Origin: FEN-1219 sp963744305
GTDB taxonomy: Bacteria; Pseudomonadota; Gammaproteobacteria; Steroidobacterales; Rariloculaceae
NCBI GenBank assembly: GCA_963744305.1
Contig: CAVUTF010000007.1
Span: 186,001 to 250,000, forward strand
Direction: 5' to 3'
DNA: 64,000 bases
Shown here: one piece after another, positions 56,282 through 64,000 of the stretch
Layout: each line of letters opens with the position of its first letter
Position numbering within the stretch: position 1 is the first letter of the stretch
Notes under the pieces: generated by a model
Databases searched by the model: none
What the model was told of the DNA's origin: nothing
The model's input: only the letters and a program-made list of their open reading frames with translations
Translations under genes and position numbers: made by a program

Positions 56282-57670
56282 TCAGAACTTGATCGCCGCG
56301 GCGTCGGCGAGAAGCATGTCGCGATATACCGGCAGCGACCATCCTTGGCGCTCGAGCTCGTCGAGCCGCGCTGTGAACATCCGCACGTAGTTTTCCTTGC
56401 TGCCGTAGAGCTCGCGGAGCTTCGCGGCCTGGAACGGCTCCTGATATGCGGAGAGGCGACACATGATTTGCGCGCCCATCAGCCCGTTCGCCTTCACGTA
56501 CGCGCTCGGATTTGCAATCAGGGGCTCGGCTGCCGTATTCACGGCGACGTATTTCGCCGTCGGCACATCCACGTACGGCGTGCGAATGCCGCCGGCGGCG
56601 TTGCCATGATCGTCCAAGACCATCGTCGAGCCGTCGTTCGCGACGTTGCGATCGAGCAGCACTCGCTCCGCGCGCGGCGGCGCGATGCCCTGATCCACCC
56701 AGCGAAACAAATGGTGCAATCCCACCGCGAAGTACGCCTGCACGGGCACCGTGGAGAGCGGCTTCGTGCAAGGGTTCGGCAGCAGGCGCACGTTGTCGCG
56801 CGAGTCGACGTGCCCTATCCCTGCGAACTCGTAGAGCCGGAATTGCTTGCCGGGCTCGTCGCTGTCCTGGCGACGCGGCACGTTTGTCTCGACCTCGTGC
56901 AAAGTCGGCAGCTCGATCAGCGGCACGTCGACTTCCATGATCGTCGCGCCGGTAGACGTCGGCATGAAACCGTCGTAGACATGCTGCATCTGCGACGTTC
57001 GGTAGACCTTGTGGGCCGGCAGATAATTGATCAGCGTGCCGGAGCTCATTGAGGTTCCCGCGAGCACCATCTTCCGCACCGTGAGGCCGGCGAGCGGACC
57101 CGCGTCGCTTTTCATCAACGCACCGACCTGCGCGAGGATGTCGTTCGCTTGACCATCGGCGATCTTCAGGTCCGCGTAGCGAGCGGAGTTGTGGGCGACG
57201 AACTGTGCCGGAGAGGTCGTCAGGATCTCCACGGCCGCATGTCCGGAGTCCATGAGATAGACGGACGTGTACTCGAACGCGTGCGCGGCGCCGCTGCTGT
57301 GCATCGACTCGGCGAGCACGAGCCCGCTGAAATCGCGATCATTGCGTGGCTTGCGGACGACGAGCCGTGTCGTATAGGGCTGGCCGTCCGCCGTTCCTGA
57401 TACGAAGTATTCCTTCGTGTCGTAGCGGAAGTGCTCCGTATCGAGGTCGGGCGCCTGCGACGGCGCGGAGTCGAAGATCGCGCCGGGGCCTGTGATCTCC
57501 TTCGACAGCTTCGGCAGCACGACCGCCGTGGGCTGGTTAGGCAGGTCGTCCGGCTGCGCTTGCGGCCGTTGTGCACCCGGGCCCGATGGCGCCTGCGACT
57601 GAGCCAGCGTCGAGAGTGTCAACGCGGCTAATACCGTGAGCACACCGCCGGTGCGCGACTGGAATCGCAT
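56282..57670 (-). CDS. Exported alpha/beta-hydrolase-domain protein
   Basis: A protein of about 462 residues. Signal peptide TVLAALTLSTLAQSQA. It matches the large alpha/beta hydrolase domain family found in Sphingomonads and Steroidobacter relatives, with YFVSGTADGQPYTTRLVVRKP near the N-terminus, the nucleophile candidate GTSMSSGT, FAGIGHVDSRD with a histidine, and PCTKPLSTVPVQAYFAVGLHHLFRWVDQG. ATG at 57670 follows AAAGGGGG. The likely activity is ester or lactone hydrolysis in the periplasm; the substrate is unknown. It is followed by a GST and preceded by an exported protein of unknown role. Confidence 0.75.
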   Translation of the reverse strand: MRFQSRTGGVLTVLAALTLSTLAQSQAPSGPGAQRPQAQPDDLPNQPTAVVLPKLSKEITGPGAIFDSAPSQAPDLDTEHFRYDTKEYFVSGTADGQPYTTRLVVRKPRNDRDFSGLVLAESMHSSGAAHAFEYTSVYLMDSGHAAVEILTTSPAQFVAHNSARYADLKIADGQANDILAQVGALMKSDAGPLAGLTVRKMVLAGTSMSSGTLINYLPAHKVYRTSQMQHVYDGFMPTSTGATIMEVDVPLIELPTLHEVETNVPRRQDSDEPGKQFRLYEFAGIGHVDSRDNVRLLPNPCTKPLSTVPVQAYFAVGLHHLFRWVDQGIAPPRAERVLLDRNVANDGSTMVLDDHGNAAGGIRTPYVDVPTAKYVAVNTAAEPLIANPSAYVKANGLMGAQIMCRLSAYQEPFQAAKLRELYGSKENYVRMFTARLDELERQGWSLPVYRDMLLADAAAIKF

Positions 57671-57693
57671 CGGAAATCCCCCTTTCGGAATGA

Positions 57694-58833
57694 TCATTCG
57701 CCCGCGTTGATGTCGAACAGCCGCACGCCTTCGCCGGGGCCGTTGCGGATCTGCTCGTGCTCCACGGCTCGCGCGGGCGGCGGCAAGCCTTTCGCGATGG
57801 CTTCCGCGACGTCTTTTTCGTAGGTGCGCTCGCCGCTCAACGAGTTCGCAACTGCGCCGTTGCCTTCGTGGCACGAGTACTCGAGAAGCTCATAATCGGG
57901 CCGCGTCGTGATCATGAGGCGCATCGTGAACGGTGCCGTATACGCGACCGGATCGTCCACGGTCGCAAGATACTCGATCATGTCCCGATCCACTCTCGTG
58001 AAGCGCTCGGTCAACTTCAGTTGCTCGCTGTTCGGCGGGCCGTTGCCGTTCACGCCGAGGCTCGTCTTGTCGGTGAAGTTCGTGGACTCGACCACGAGCG
58101 TTTCGCCTTCCCAGCGGCCGCGCGCGTTGCCCATGTACTGGCGTACGTCCGCCGGAACGTGCGGCCGGTCGCTGAGCGGGATGATCCGCGTGTCGTGAAT
58201 CATTTCGTACGTGATTGCGACGGCTTGCGGATTCTGCGTGATCCGCACTCCGTTGCCGTAGATTACCGGCAGCAGCGATCCCAGGACGCCGCGCGTGATG
58301 CACCGATCGTAGAGCGTGAAGTCGTCGAAGTCATCGAACGGGCCCGCGCCGAACGTGCCGCGGTTCCGAGTTGCGGCGAGTGCCTCGCCCGCGGGCGTCA
58401 ACTTCGGCATCTGGCCGCTCGGCGGGTCGACGATCAGCGAGCTGTAGCCGAACGTGCGAATGCCGAACTCATGCCGCAGGAACGTGCCGACGTTGATCGT
58501 GAAGTCGCGGCCGCTTTCGTCGTTGCGTGCGCGCTCGAGAAACTCCTCAGGCGTAAGTTGCTCGCGCGTGCCGAAGCTCGCAGGCCGGTTCATCGGTACG
58601 CTGCGCAAATCATCCGTGCTCCACACGCCTTCGAGGCTCGGGTGGCCCCACGACGTGCGCGGAGCGCGCCAATTCTTGTCGGTATAGGCCGCTGCCGTCG
58701 TCTCTGCTGGTGTGGAACGGAGCGCTGACGGTTCGACCGTGCGCTGGGCGTCCGATTGCCCGAGCGCGAGCCGACACAACGAGGCCCCGGCGATTGCGGC
58801 CAGCAGTGCGTACGACCGGCTGTGATTACCCAT
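57694..58833 (-). CDS. Exported protein of unknown function, RWEGETLVVES family
   Basis: An intact 379-residue protein with a signal peptide (SYALLAAIAGASLCRLALGQ). It contains HPSLEGVWSTDDLRSVPMNRP and RWEGETLVVESTNFTDKTS, followed by LTERFTRVDRDMIEYLATVDDP and LLEYSCHEGN. The gene at 19927-20710 has the same RWEGETLVV signature and a similar ending, so the two are paralogues. Such proteins are numerous in some gammaproteobacteria and acidobacteria, and no function is established. It is likely co-transcribed with the hydrolase and GST downstream. Confidence 0.7.
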   Translation of the reverse strand: MGNHSRSYALLAAIAGASLCRLALGQSDAQRTVEPSALRSTPAETTAAAYTDKNWRAPRTSWGHPSLEGVWSTDDLRSVPMNRPASFGTREQLTPEEFLERARNDESGRDFTINVGTFLRHEFGIRTFGYSSLIVDPPSGQMPKLTPAGEALAATRNRGTFGAGPFDDFDDFTLYDRCITRGVLGSLLPVIYGNGVRITQNPQAVAITYEMIHDTRIIPLSDRPHVPADVRQYMGNARGRWEGETLVVESTNFTDKTSLGVNGNGPPNSEQLKLTERFTRVDRDMIEYLATVDDPVAYTAPFTMRLMITTRPDYELLEYSCHEGNGAVANSLSGERTYEKDVAEAIAKGLPPPARAVEHEQIRNGPGEGVRLFDINAGE

Positions 58834-59105
58834 GTGCTTCCCCCCGACTTTGGTCTTGAGCGCCCACTGATTGTACTGCTGCGGCAGCGGCTCGCGGCAC
58901 CCCCCTTGCGGCATCGCCATCCTCATGTGGCGCTTGCTACCCTATCGACGACCGGCCCACAGCAGCGGCGTCGCCTCGTTCTAGCCGATACAGGGCGGAC
59001 CGGGAGCCGCATTGGCGAGGTTCGAGAACGCCGTGCGTCAGGCATCGACCGCTTTATGACGCAAAGTGCTTGACAATGCCACGATGGTCGCGAACGATAG
59101 GGCGC

Positions 59106-59726
59106 ATGCCATCCTCGGTTTCCGGCGGTGTTTCGCTGAGTCCCACAGGCCCTGTCTCGATCGATGCGGGCGCGGTTGCACATCTGCGCTACATCCGCGA
59201 GACGATCGAAGCTGCGCACACCTTCACGAGCGTCCCCGGCAAAGGCTGCATCGCGATGGGCATCACGGCGCTCGCGGCCGCCGCGCTCCAGTCGGCACCG
59301 CCGCTCGCACCGCACTGGTTTTGGATTTGGCTTGCCGCAGCAGCCGTCGCCATGGTTCTCGTTACATTCTTCTTGGTGAGCAAGACGCGCAAGCAAGGCT
59401 TGAGCCTGTTGCGTGGCGTCGGACGGCGGTTCTTTTTGGCGCTGCTGCCGCCGCTTGGCGCAGGAGCCGTCCTCACTGCGGCGTTGTTCGTGGCCGGCGC
59501 CCATGAGCTGATCCCGGGTGTGTGGCTGCTGTTGTACGGCGCGGGCGTTGCCGCGAGCGGGGTGTTCTCGGTGCCCGCTGTGAGCTTCACGGGGTTCGGT
59601 TTCATGGCGCTCGGCGCACTCGCACTCGCGCTGCCGCCCGAGTGGTCCACGCTGCTGCTTGCGAGCGGTTTCGGTGGGCTGCACCTCGTTCTCGGCGGCC
59701 TGATCCTCCGGAGGCACGGTGGCTAA
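59106..59726 (+). CDS. Six-helix-like membrane protein of unknown function
   Basis: A 206-residue protein. After a soluble start (VAHLRYIRETIEAAHTFTSVPGKGCIAMG), hydrophobic segments occur at about 50-68, 75-95, 115-140 and 145-190. I do not recognise an assigned function; similar proteins are encoded next to winged-helix regulators. ATG at 59106 is chosen; the frame also opens from TTG at 59070, but that overlaps a TTGACA that may be a -35 element. Its stop overlaps the regulator GTG start, so the pair is coupled. Confidence 0.65.
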   Translation: MPSSVSGGVSLSPTGPVSIDAGAVAHLRYIRETIEAAHTFTSVPGKGCIAMGITALAAAALQSAPPLAPHWFWIWLAAAAVAMVLVTFFLVSKTRKQGLSLLRGVGRRFFLALLPPLGAGAVLTAALFVAGAHELIPGVWLLLYGAGVAASGVFSVPAVSFTGFGFMALGALALALPPEWSTLLLASGFGGLHLVLGGLILRRHGG

Positions 59727-60102
59727 GCGAGCTGTCGCCAAGGAGTCGGTTCAGACGGCGGCCAAAACAGAGCGCCTGCGAACGGTTCGCACGTACGTAG
59801 CCGACAAGGGCCTGAAGGATTTCGATCGACTCATCTACGAGCGAGTGCGGCTCGGCATCATGAGCGCCTTGAGCGTCAACAGCAGCATGACGTTCAACGA
59901 GCTCAAGGAGCTTCTGAAAACGACGGATGGCAACTTGAGCGCTCACAGCCGCAAGCTCGAGGAGGCCGGCTACATCGCCTGCCGCAAAACCTTCGCGGCG
60001 CGCGTGCCGAAGACGGAGTACAGCCTCACCGCGAAGGGCAAGCGTGTGTTCGAGCGCTACTTGGCCCACATGGAATCGCTGATCGGGGCTGCGCGAGGCT
60101 GA
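59719..60102 (+). CDS. Winged-helix transcriptional regulator
   Basis: A 127-residue DNA-binding protein. The HTH core is IYERVRLGIMSALSVNSSMTFNELKELLKTTDGNLSAHSRKLEEAGYI, with the recognition helix in TTDGNLSAHSRKL. The wing is KTFAARVPKTEYSLTAKGKRVFERYLAHM, as in ArsR/PadR-like or MarR-like HTH_27 proteins. GTG at 59719 follows GGAGG. No ligand domain is present; partner signals may come through the overlapping membrane protein. The likely targets are its own operon and possibly uppS downstream. Confidence 0.82.
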   Translation: MAKRAVAKESVQTAAKTERLRTVRTYVADKGLKDFDRLIYERVRLGIMSALSVNSSMTFNELKELLKTTDGNLSAHSRKLEEAGYIACRKTFAARVPKTEYSLTAKGKRVFERYLAHMESLIGAARG

Positions 60103-60160
60103 GTATTTTTTCGATATTAGACTCTGCAACGCAAAGTACACTGCGGAGAGGAGAATCGGA

Positions 60161-60847
60161 ATGCACGTTGGGATCATCATGGACGGCAACGGGCGCTGGG
60201 CGATGGAGCGCGGCATGCCGCGGCCGGCCGGTCATCGCGCGGGCGCGGAGGTCGTGCGCACGATTGTAGAGGCCGCCGCCCGATCCGGCGTGGATGCGCT
60301 CACGCTGTACGCATTCTCGAGCGACAATTGGGCACGGCCGCGCGCAGAGGTCGCGGCACTGATGCGGCTGCTGCGGCGTCACCTCGTGAGCGAGGCGCCC
60401 CGCTCGATCGCCAACGGCATTCGCGTCAACGTGATCGGCCGGCGGGACCGGCTCGACGCGTCATTGCTCGCGGCGATCGACTCCATCGAGCGCGCGACCG
60501 CCTCCGGCAGGCGACTGTTGCTCCGGATCGCGGTGGACTACTCGTCACGGCGCGCGATCCTCGATGCAGCAAGGGGCTCGGGCAGCCTGCGTGCGCTGAC
60601 GTGCTTCGAACGTAGGCTCGCGCGGGCCACGCATGCGGCCGCGGGCGCCGGCGACGTCGATCTCTTGATTCGCACCGGCGGCGAGCGCCGCCTCAGCGAT
60701 TTCCTGCTGTGGGAGTGCGCCTACGCGGAGCTCGTATTCTCCGACACCTATTGGCCGGATTTCACGACAGCGGAGTTTCGCGCGGCGCTGGCCGAGTTCG
60801 CTGGGCGCGATCGGCGCTTCGGCCGGGTTTTGGCGCACTCGGCATAG
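60161..60847 (+). CDS. Isoprenyl transferase (undecaprenyl diphosphate synthase family)
   Basis: A 228-residue cis-prenyltransferase that extends isoprenoid diphosphates, usually making the C55 carrier lipid for cell wall synthesis. MDGNGRWA contains the catalytic aspartate and diphosphate-binding residues. AFSSDNWARP, LLIRTGGERRLSDFLLWECAYAEL and YWPDF are the further conserved blocks. GAGAGGAG precedes the ATG. It is not in the usual frr-uppS-cdsA-dxr cluster, so this may be a second, specialised copy. An AT-rich gap of 58 bases separates it from the regulator gene. Confidence 0.9.
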   Translation: MHVGIIMDGNGRWAMERGMPRPAGHRAGAEVVRTIVEAAARSGVDALTLYAFSSDNWARPRAEVAALMRLLRRHLVSEAPRSIANGIRVNVIGRRDRLDASLLAAIDSIERATASGRRLLLRIAVDYSSRRAILDAARGSGSLRALTCFERRLARATHAAAGAGDVDLLIRTGGERRLSDFLLWECAYAELVFSDTYWPDFTTAEFRAALAEFAGRDRRFGRVLAHSA

Positions 60848-60859
60848 GCTGTTCGACGA

Positions 60860-61279
60860 CTAGAGGTGATCCGTGACCAAGACTCGGCCTTTCGCGCCGA
60901 GAGAAGTTTTGCCGTCTTGGCCTTTGATACGGCCGCGTAGCTCCACGATTTCCCCTCGCAGTTTTTCGTTCGGCGTTACCTTCACAACCATCCACTCCAA
61001 ACGAATCGTTTCATCCGCGTAGATGGGTCGACGGAACCGAACCCAGAACTCTAGACCCAACATCGCCCCTTTCTTCGAAAAATGCGAGGCGGTTAGGGCG
61101 AGCAACAAAGCGGTAGTGTGCGGGCCACTGGCAGTCGGTCTTCCGAAACGCGTAGTCGCGGCAAACTCCGGATCGTGGTGTATCGGGTTGTTGTCGCCGG
61201 CGGCATTGGCAAACTCGACGACCATGGCCGGTGAAAGTGCCACTTCGGCAGAGAAGCGTTCTCTGGGATAGGCCCTCAC
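60860..61279 (-). CDS. MaoC-like dehydratase
   Basis: A 139-residue hotdog protein of the (R)-specific enoyl-CoA hydratase/MaoC group. AAGDNNPIHHDPEFA carries the catalytic aspartate and histidine (D-x4-H). The GPHTTALLLALTASHF helix and a terminal beta hairpin follow. The length fits a single hotdog domain. GTG at 61279 is the chosen start, seven bases after the DUF1905 stop, so the two are an operon. The acyl-CoA substrate is unknown; it converges with the prenyltransferase gene. Confidence 0.82.
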   Translation of the reverse strand: MRAYPRERFSAEVALSPAMVVEFANAAGDNNPIHHDPEFAATTRFGRPTASGPHTTALLLALTASHFSKKGAMLGLEFWVRFRRPIYADETIRLEWMVVKVTPNEKLRGEIVELRGRIKGQDGKTSLGAKGRVLVTDHL

Positions 61280-61285
61280 GACATT

Positions 61286-61564
61286 TCAGCTCTCGAGTCG
61301 TTCCGTGAGATGGATCGTGACGGTATCGCCTTCATCCTTCTCGATCACCTTCCGAACGTTGGCTTTGATCGGAAGTTTGTGCCTGCCGTCTCCGAGCGCC
61401 ATGAACGAGCTGCGGAACGGGTGGCCATCGACGGTCCCAGCGATCTTGACAAGACCGCGGGTCCCGAAGAAGGCGGCCGATCCCGGCATGATGACATAGG
61501 TCCAGCCCCCCTTGTTTGGACTTTTCCGAAGCCTCGCCGTGAAAGTCCTATCGAGTGCACTCAT
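61286..61564 (-). CDS. DUF1905 protein
   Basis: A 92-residue protein. TFTARLRKSPNKGGWTYVIMP, FFGTRGLVKIAGTVDGHPFRSSFMALGDGRHKLPIKANVRKVI and GDTVTIHLTERLE form the DUF1905 beta-barrel-like fold. The domain often occurs with a YdeI-type OmdA domain, which is absent here. Function is unknown. AAGGAGCC precedes the ATG at 61564. It is first of a minus-strand pair with the MaoC gene and divergent from argS. Confidence 0.85.
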   Translation of the reverse strand: MSALDRTFTARLRKSPNKGGWTYVIMPGSAAFFGTRGLVKIAGTVDGHPFRSSFMALGDGRHKLPIKANVRKVIEKDEGDTVTIHLTERLES

Positions 61565-61724
61565 CAGATGGCTCCTTCTCGAACTGACCGTTGCACCCAA
61601 TAGTCGAATGGCGCGATAGCAGATCGACAGGCGGGCGAACACCAGAGCCTGCCCGCGCTATCGCGGGCGTGACCGTCGCGGTGTCGCGCCCCATACTACT
61701 GCCCCCAGCATTCGAGAAGGACGC

Positions 61725-63473
61725 ATGTCGGACCCGCGAAGCGTATTGGCGGCGCGACTGCAGCACGCCGTAGTTGCAGCGTTCGGCGCCGAGTTCGCGG
61801 GCGTCGATCCGATGGTGCGAACGTCCGAGCGCGCCGACTACCAGGCGGATCTCGCGATGGGGCTTGCGAAACCGCTGAAGCGTCCGCCGCGGCAAGTAGC
61901 CGAGACCGTGGTCGCGCACGCGGATTTCGCCGACATCTGCGCCAAGGTCGAGATCGCAGGCCCGGGCTTCATCAATTTTACGCTGGCGCGCGAGTTTCTC
62001 GAGCGTGAGGTCGGGTTGCTCGCTCGCGATTCGCGGCTCGGCGTGCCGCTCGCCGAGCGAGCCGAAACGGTGGTCATCGACTACTCCGCTCCGAACGTGG
62101 CGAAGGAGATGCACGTTGGTAATCTGCGCTCGACGATCATCGGCGACGCGCTCGCCCGGACGTTCGAGTTCTTGGGGCACGACGTCATTCGGCAAAACCA
62201 CATCGGTGATTGGGGCACGCCGTTCGGCATGCTGATCGAGCATCTGCTCGATGTCGGCCAGGCCGATGCGAACGGCGCCGAGGCGAGCGTGGGCGAGCTC
62301 AATGAATTCTATCGAGCCGCACGCGCGAAGTTCGACCAGGATCCGGTCTTCGCCGACCGTGCGCGGCAACGGGTCGTGCAGCTCCAAGCCGGGGACGCAC
62401 GCACGCTCGAGCTTTGGCGGACGCTGGTCGACGTTTCGCAGCGCTACTTCTCCGAAATCTATGCGCGGCTCGGCGTGCAGCTCACGAACGAAGATGTTCG
62501 CGGAGAAAGCTCCTACAACGACGCGCTGCCGGACGTGGCCGCCGAGCTCACGGGACGCGGACTCGCGCAGATGAGCGATGGAGCGCTCTGCGTCTTCGCT
62601 CCGGGATTTACGAACCGCGACAAGGAGCCGTTGCCTTTGATCGTCCGCAAGCAAGATGGTGGCTACGGCTATGCCGCGACTGATCTCGCTGCACTTCGCT
62701 ATCGCACGCAGATTCTGCATGGTACGCGCTTGCTCTATGTCGTCGGTGCGCCGCAGCAGCAGCATTTCGCCATGGTGTTCGCTGTCGGGGAGCTTGCTGG
62801 GTGGCTCACTCCCAGCGTGCGCGCGGAGCACGTAGCGTTCGGCGCAGTGCTGGGCGCCGACAAGAAAATGCTGAAGACGCGCTCGGGCGAAACGGTGCCG
62901 CTCGCAGACCTGCTCGACGAAGCGGTCGAGCGGGCGGCGGCGGAGCTCGAGCGCCGCGATCCTGACGCTGACGAGTCGGCTCGGCGTCAGCTCGCGCCGA
63001 AGATCGGTATCGGTGCCGTCAAGTACGCCGACCTCGCGAACGATCGGATCAAGGATTACGTGTTCGATTGGGACCGCATGCTCGCGGTGGAAGGCCGGAC
63101 GGGCCCCTATTTACAGTACGCGCACGCGCGGATCCATTCGATCTTCCGCAAGGCGGCCGAAGCCGGCATCGAGCGCTCCGCGCAACCCGCGCCAATCGAG
63201 CTCTCCGAGCCGGCGGAGCGCTCGCTCGCGCTCGCGCTGCTCGGCTTCGGTAGCGCGGTCGGCGAAACGGCGGAAACGCTGCGACCGCACCGTCTTGCGG
63301 GCTACCTGTTCGACCTTGCGACCGTGTTCACGACGTTCTTCGAAAATTGCCCCGTGCTGCGTGCGCCGGACGACGCGACCCGCAACTCGCGCCTCGCGCT
63401 GTGCGCGTTGACGGCAGCCGTTCTTGAGCGCGGTCTCGCGCTGCTCGGGATCGAGGCGCCGACGAGGATGTGA
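61725..63473 (+). CDS. argS: Arginyl-tRNA synthetase
   Basis: An intact 582-residue class I synthetase that charges tRNA-Arg. The N-terminal additional domain is at about 1-110. HVGN in NVAKEMHVGNLRSTIIGDALA is the HIGH motif. ADKKMLKTRSG is the KMSKS-like loop, altered as usual in ArgRS. The anticodon domain includes GRTGPYLQYAHARIHSIFRKA and the terminal helix ends in EAPTRM. The length is normal. It is one of the essential genes here without a frameshift. Confidence 0.96.
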   Translation: MSDPRSVLAARLQHAVVAAFGAEFAGVDPMVRTSERADYQADLAMGLAKPLKRPPRQVAETVVAHADFADICAKVEIAGPGFINFTLAREFLEREVGLLARDSRLGVPLAERAETVVIDYSAPNVAKEMHVGNLRSTIIGDALARTFEFLGHDVIRQNHIGDWGTPFGMLIEHLLDVGQADANGAEASVGELNEFYRAARAKFDQDPVFADRARQRVVQLQAGDARTLELWRTLVDVSQRYFSEIYARLGVQLTNEDVRGESSYNDALPDVAAELTGRGLAQMSDGALCVFAPGFTNRDKEPLPLIVRKQDGGYGYAATDLAALRYRTQILHGTRLLYVVGAPQQQHFAMVFAVGELAGWLTPSVRAEHVAFGAVLGADKKMLKTRSGETVPLADLLDEAVERAAAELERRDPDADESARRQLAPKIGIGAVKYADLANDRIKDYVFDWDRMLAVEGRTGPYLQYAHARIHSIFRKAAEAGIERSAQPAPIELSEPAERSLALALLGFGSAVGETAETLRPHRLAGYLFDLATVFTTFFENCPVLRAPDDATRNSRLALCALTAAVLERGLALLGIEAPTRM

Positions 63474-63503
63474 GCGGCGGTTCTCGCGCGCTGTATCCGT
63501 GAC

Positions 63504-64000
63504 TTAGCGCAAATCGGTACGCGACTCCGAGCTCGCGGCGAGGCGTCCGGTCGGCGCGGACTGCGGTTGCGATGCGACGAACGGTGTTTTGTCTGCGTGC
63601 AGAATGACGCTGCCCCGCGCCTTGCGCCACAGCGCGTACGCCGCGAAACCGAAATGCGCGAGCGCGAGCGCCGCGAAGTATGCTTCATCGCTGGTCCATT
63701 GCATTGCCGCGGCGACCAGCAACGGCCCGAACACGGCGCCGACGCCATTCACGAGGATCAGAGTGCCGCTGGCTGCGACCAGTTGCTGCGGTCGCAAGTG
63801 ATCGTTGATGTGCGCTACCGCGAGCGAGTACATCGACATCGACAAGCCGCCGCAGAGCGCCGCCGCGACGAAAAACGGCAGGCGCGCGGAGTCTGCCAGC
63901 AAGAGCGCGGCGCCGGCTGCGAGCCCCGCGAGCACCGACATAGCTGCCAAGACGCTTCGGCGGTCGAGCCGATCGGACAGACGACCGAGCGGCAACTGCA
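63504..64000 (-). CDS. MFS transporter, C-terminal part (gene continues beyond window)
   Basis: The C-terminal half of a major facilitator. PLGRLSDRLDRRSVLAAMSVLAGLAAGAALLLAD contains a GRLSDRLDRR loop motif, followed by LPFFVAAALCGGLSMSMYSLAVAHINDHLRPQQLVAASGTLILVNGVGAVFGPLLV and further membrane helices. The pattern resembles the YcaD-like group. The N-terminal half and start lie to the right of the window, so the substrate and full length are unknown. A degenerate copy of the REP-like arm (AAATCGGTACGCGACTCC, 63511-63528) lies at its 3' end. Confidence 0.75.
   Translation of the reverse strand, partial: QLPLGRLSDRLDRRSVLAAMSVLAGLAAGAALLLADSARLPFFVAAALCGGLSMSMYSLAVAHINDHLRPQQLVAASGTLILVNGVGAVFGPLLVAAAMQWTSDEAYFAALALAHFGFAAYALWRKARGSVILHADKTPFVASQPQSAPTGRLAASSESRTDLR

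Noticed and set aside
59070..59098. TTGACA at 59070 as a promoter for the membrane protein gene
   Set aside because: The hexamer 17 bases downstream (AACGAT) is a poor -10 match and would leave almost no leader before the chosen ATG, so it is not listed as a feature.
1..64000. tRNA, rRNA, CRISPR arrays, prophage and complete insertion sequences
   Set aside because: Reading both strands I saw no tRNA T-loop/anticodon arrangement, no rRNA core, no regularly spaced direct repeats, and no transposase or integrase. A covariance scan could still find a tRNA I missed.

Overview
This is a high-GC (about two thirds G+C by eye), densely packed bacterial chromosome segment. The gene families point to a gammaproteobacterium, possibly near Steroidobacterales, Nevskiales or Xanthomonadales. 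The pointers are an NrdA with two ATP-cones, a TfpX/TfpZ-type pilin accessory protein, an MltD-like LysM transglycosylase, the DUF2849-CysI-DUF934 sulfite reductase cluster and an EmrAB pair. This taxonomic guess is an inference. No rRNA, tRNA, CRISPR array, prophage or complete insertion sequence was seen, and no gene-free stretch exceeds 300 bases.

Layout. 0-3.6 kb: a haem-motif protein, a GAF protein, a decayed PD40 fragment, a VOC protein and an FMN alpha-hydroxyacid oxidase. 3.7-7.9 kb: class I ribonucleotide reductase nrdAB behind an unusual control region (promoter, two NrdR boxes, cobalamin riboswitch). 7.9-12.9 kb: proS, a TonB receptor, a TerC protein and a thioesterase. 13-16.8 kb: glycogen phosphorylase and an exported metallo-hydrolase. 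16.9-22 kb: a 2-hydroxyacid dehydrogenase, an ABC-2 exporter, two exported proteins of unknown role and a UMF1 transporter. 22-31 kb: pilin accessory protein, M20 amidohydrolase, FabD-like protein, bifunctional Sat/CysC with a structured leader, an FAD oxidase behind a c-di-GMP-I riboswitch, a lipoprotein hydrolase and a MacB-like permease. 31-35.5 kb: M23 peptidase, esterase, an outer-membrane-like barrel protein and a cupredoxin-like protein. 35.6-38 kb: a membrane SGHEF-EAL phosphodiesterase. 38-41.5 kb: sulfite reductase cluster and hemD-like gene. 41.5-50.7 kb: MltD-like enzyme, GST, cupin, murI, glycogen-debranching-type enzyme with a glycosyltransferase, and a PNPOx-like protein. 50.7-55.6 kb: a stress island (sigma-32-type promoter, two Hsp20 genes, dodecin) followed by emrAB. 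55.6-64 kb: GST, alpha/beta hydrolase, exported protein, a membrane protein/winged-helix/uppS set, MaoC, DUF1905, argS and a truncated MFS gene.

Functional links. Sat/CysC activates sulfate, CysI reduces sulfite, and the hemD-like gene beside it supplies a siroheme precursor step, so most of assimilatory sulfate reduction is represented in two places. The EAL protein and the c-di-GMP riboswitch put production and sensing of one second messenger within 10 kb. GlgP and the debranching-type enzyme could act together on glycogen.

Data quality. Many genes, including essential ones (nrdA, nrdB, proS, murI), are broken by single-base indels. Nearly all those I could resolve are one extra base. In nrdA, removing 11 extra bases restores exactly 956 codons. 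This looks like uncorrected insertion-type sequencing error, not gene decay, so broken genes are annotated here as single CDS features spanning all their pieces. Frames quoted after such sites are reconstructions.
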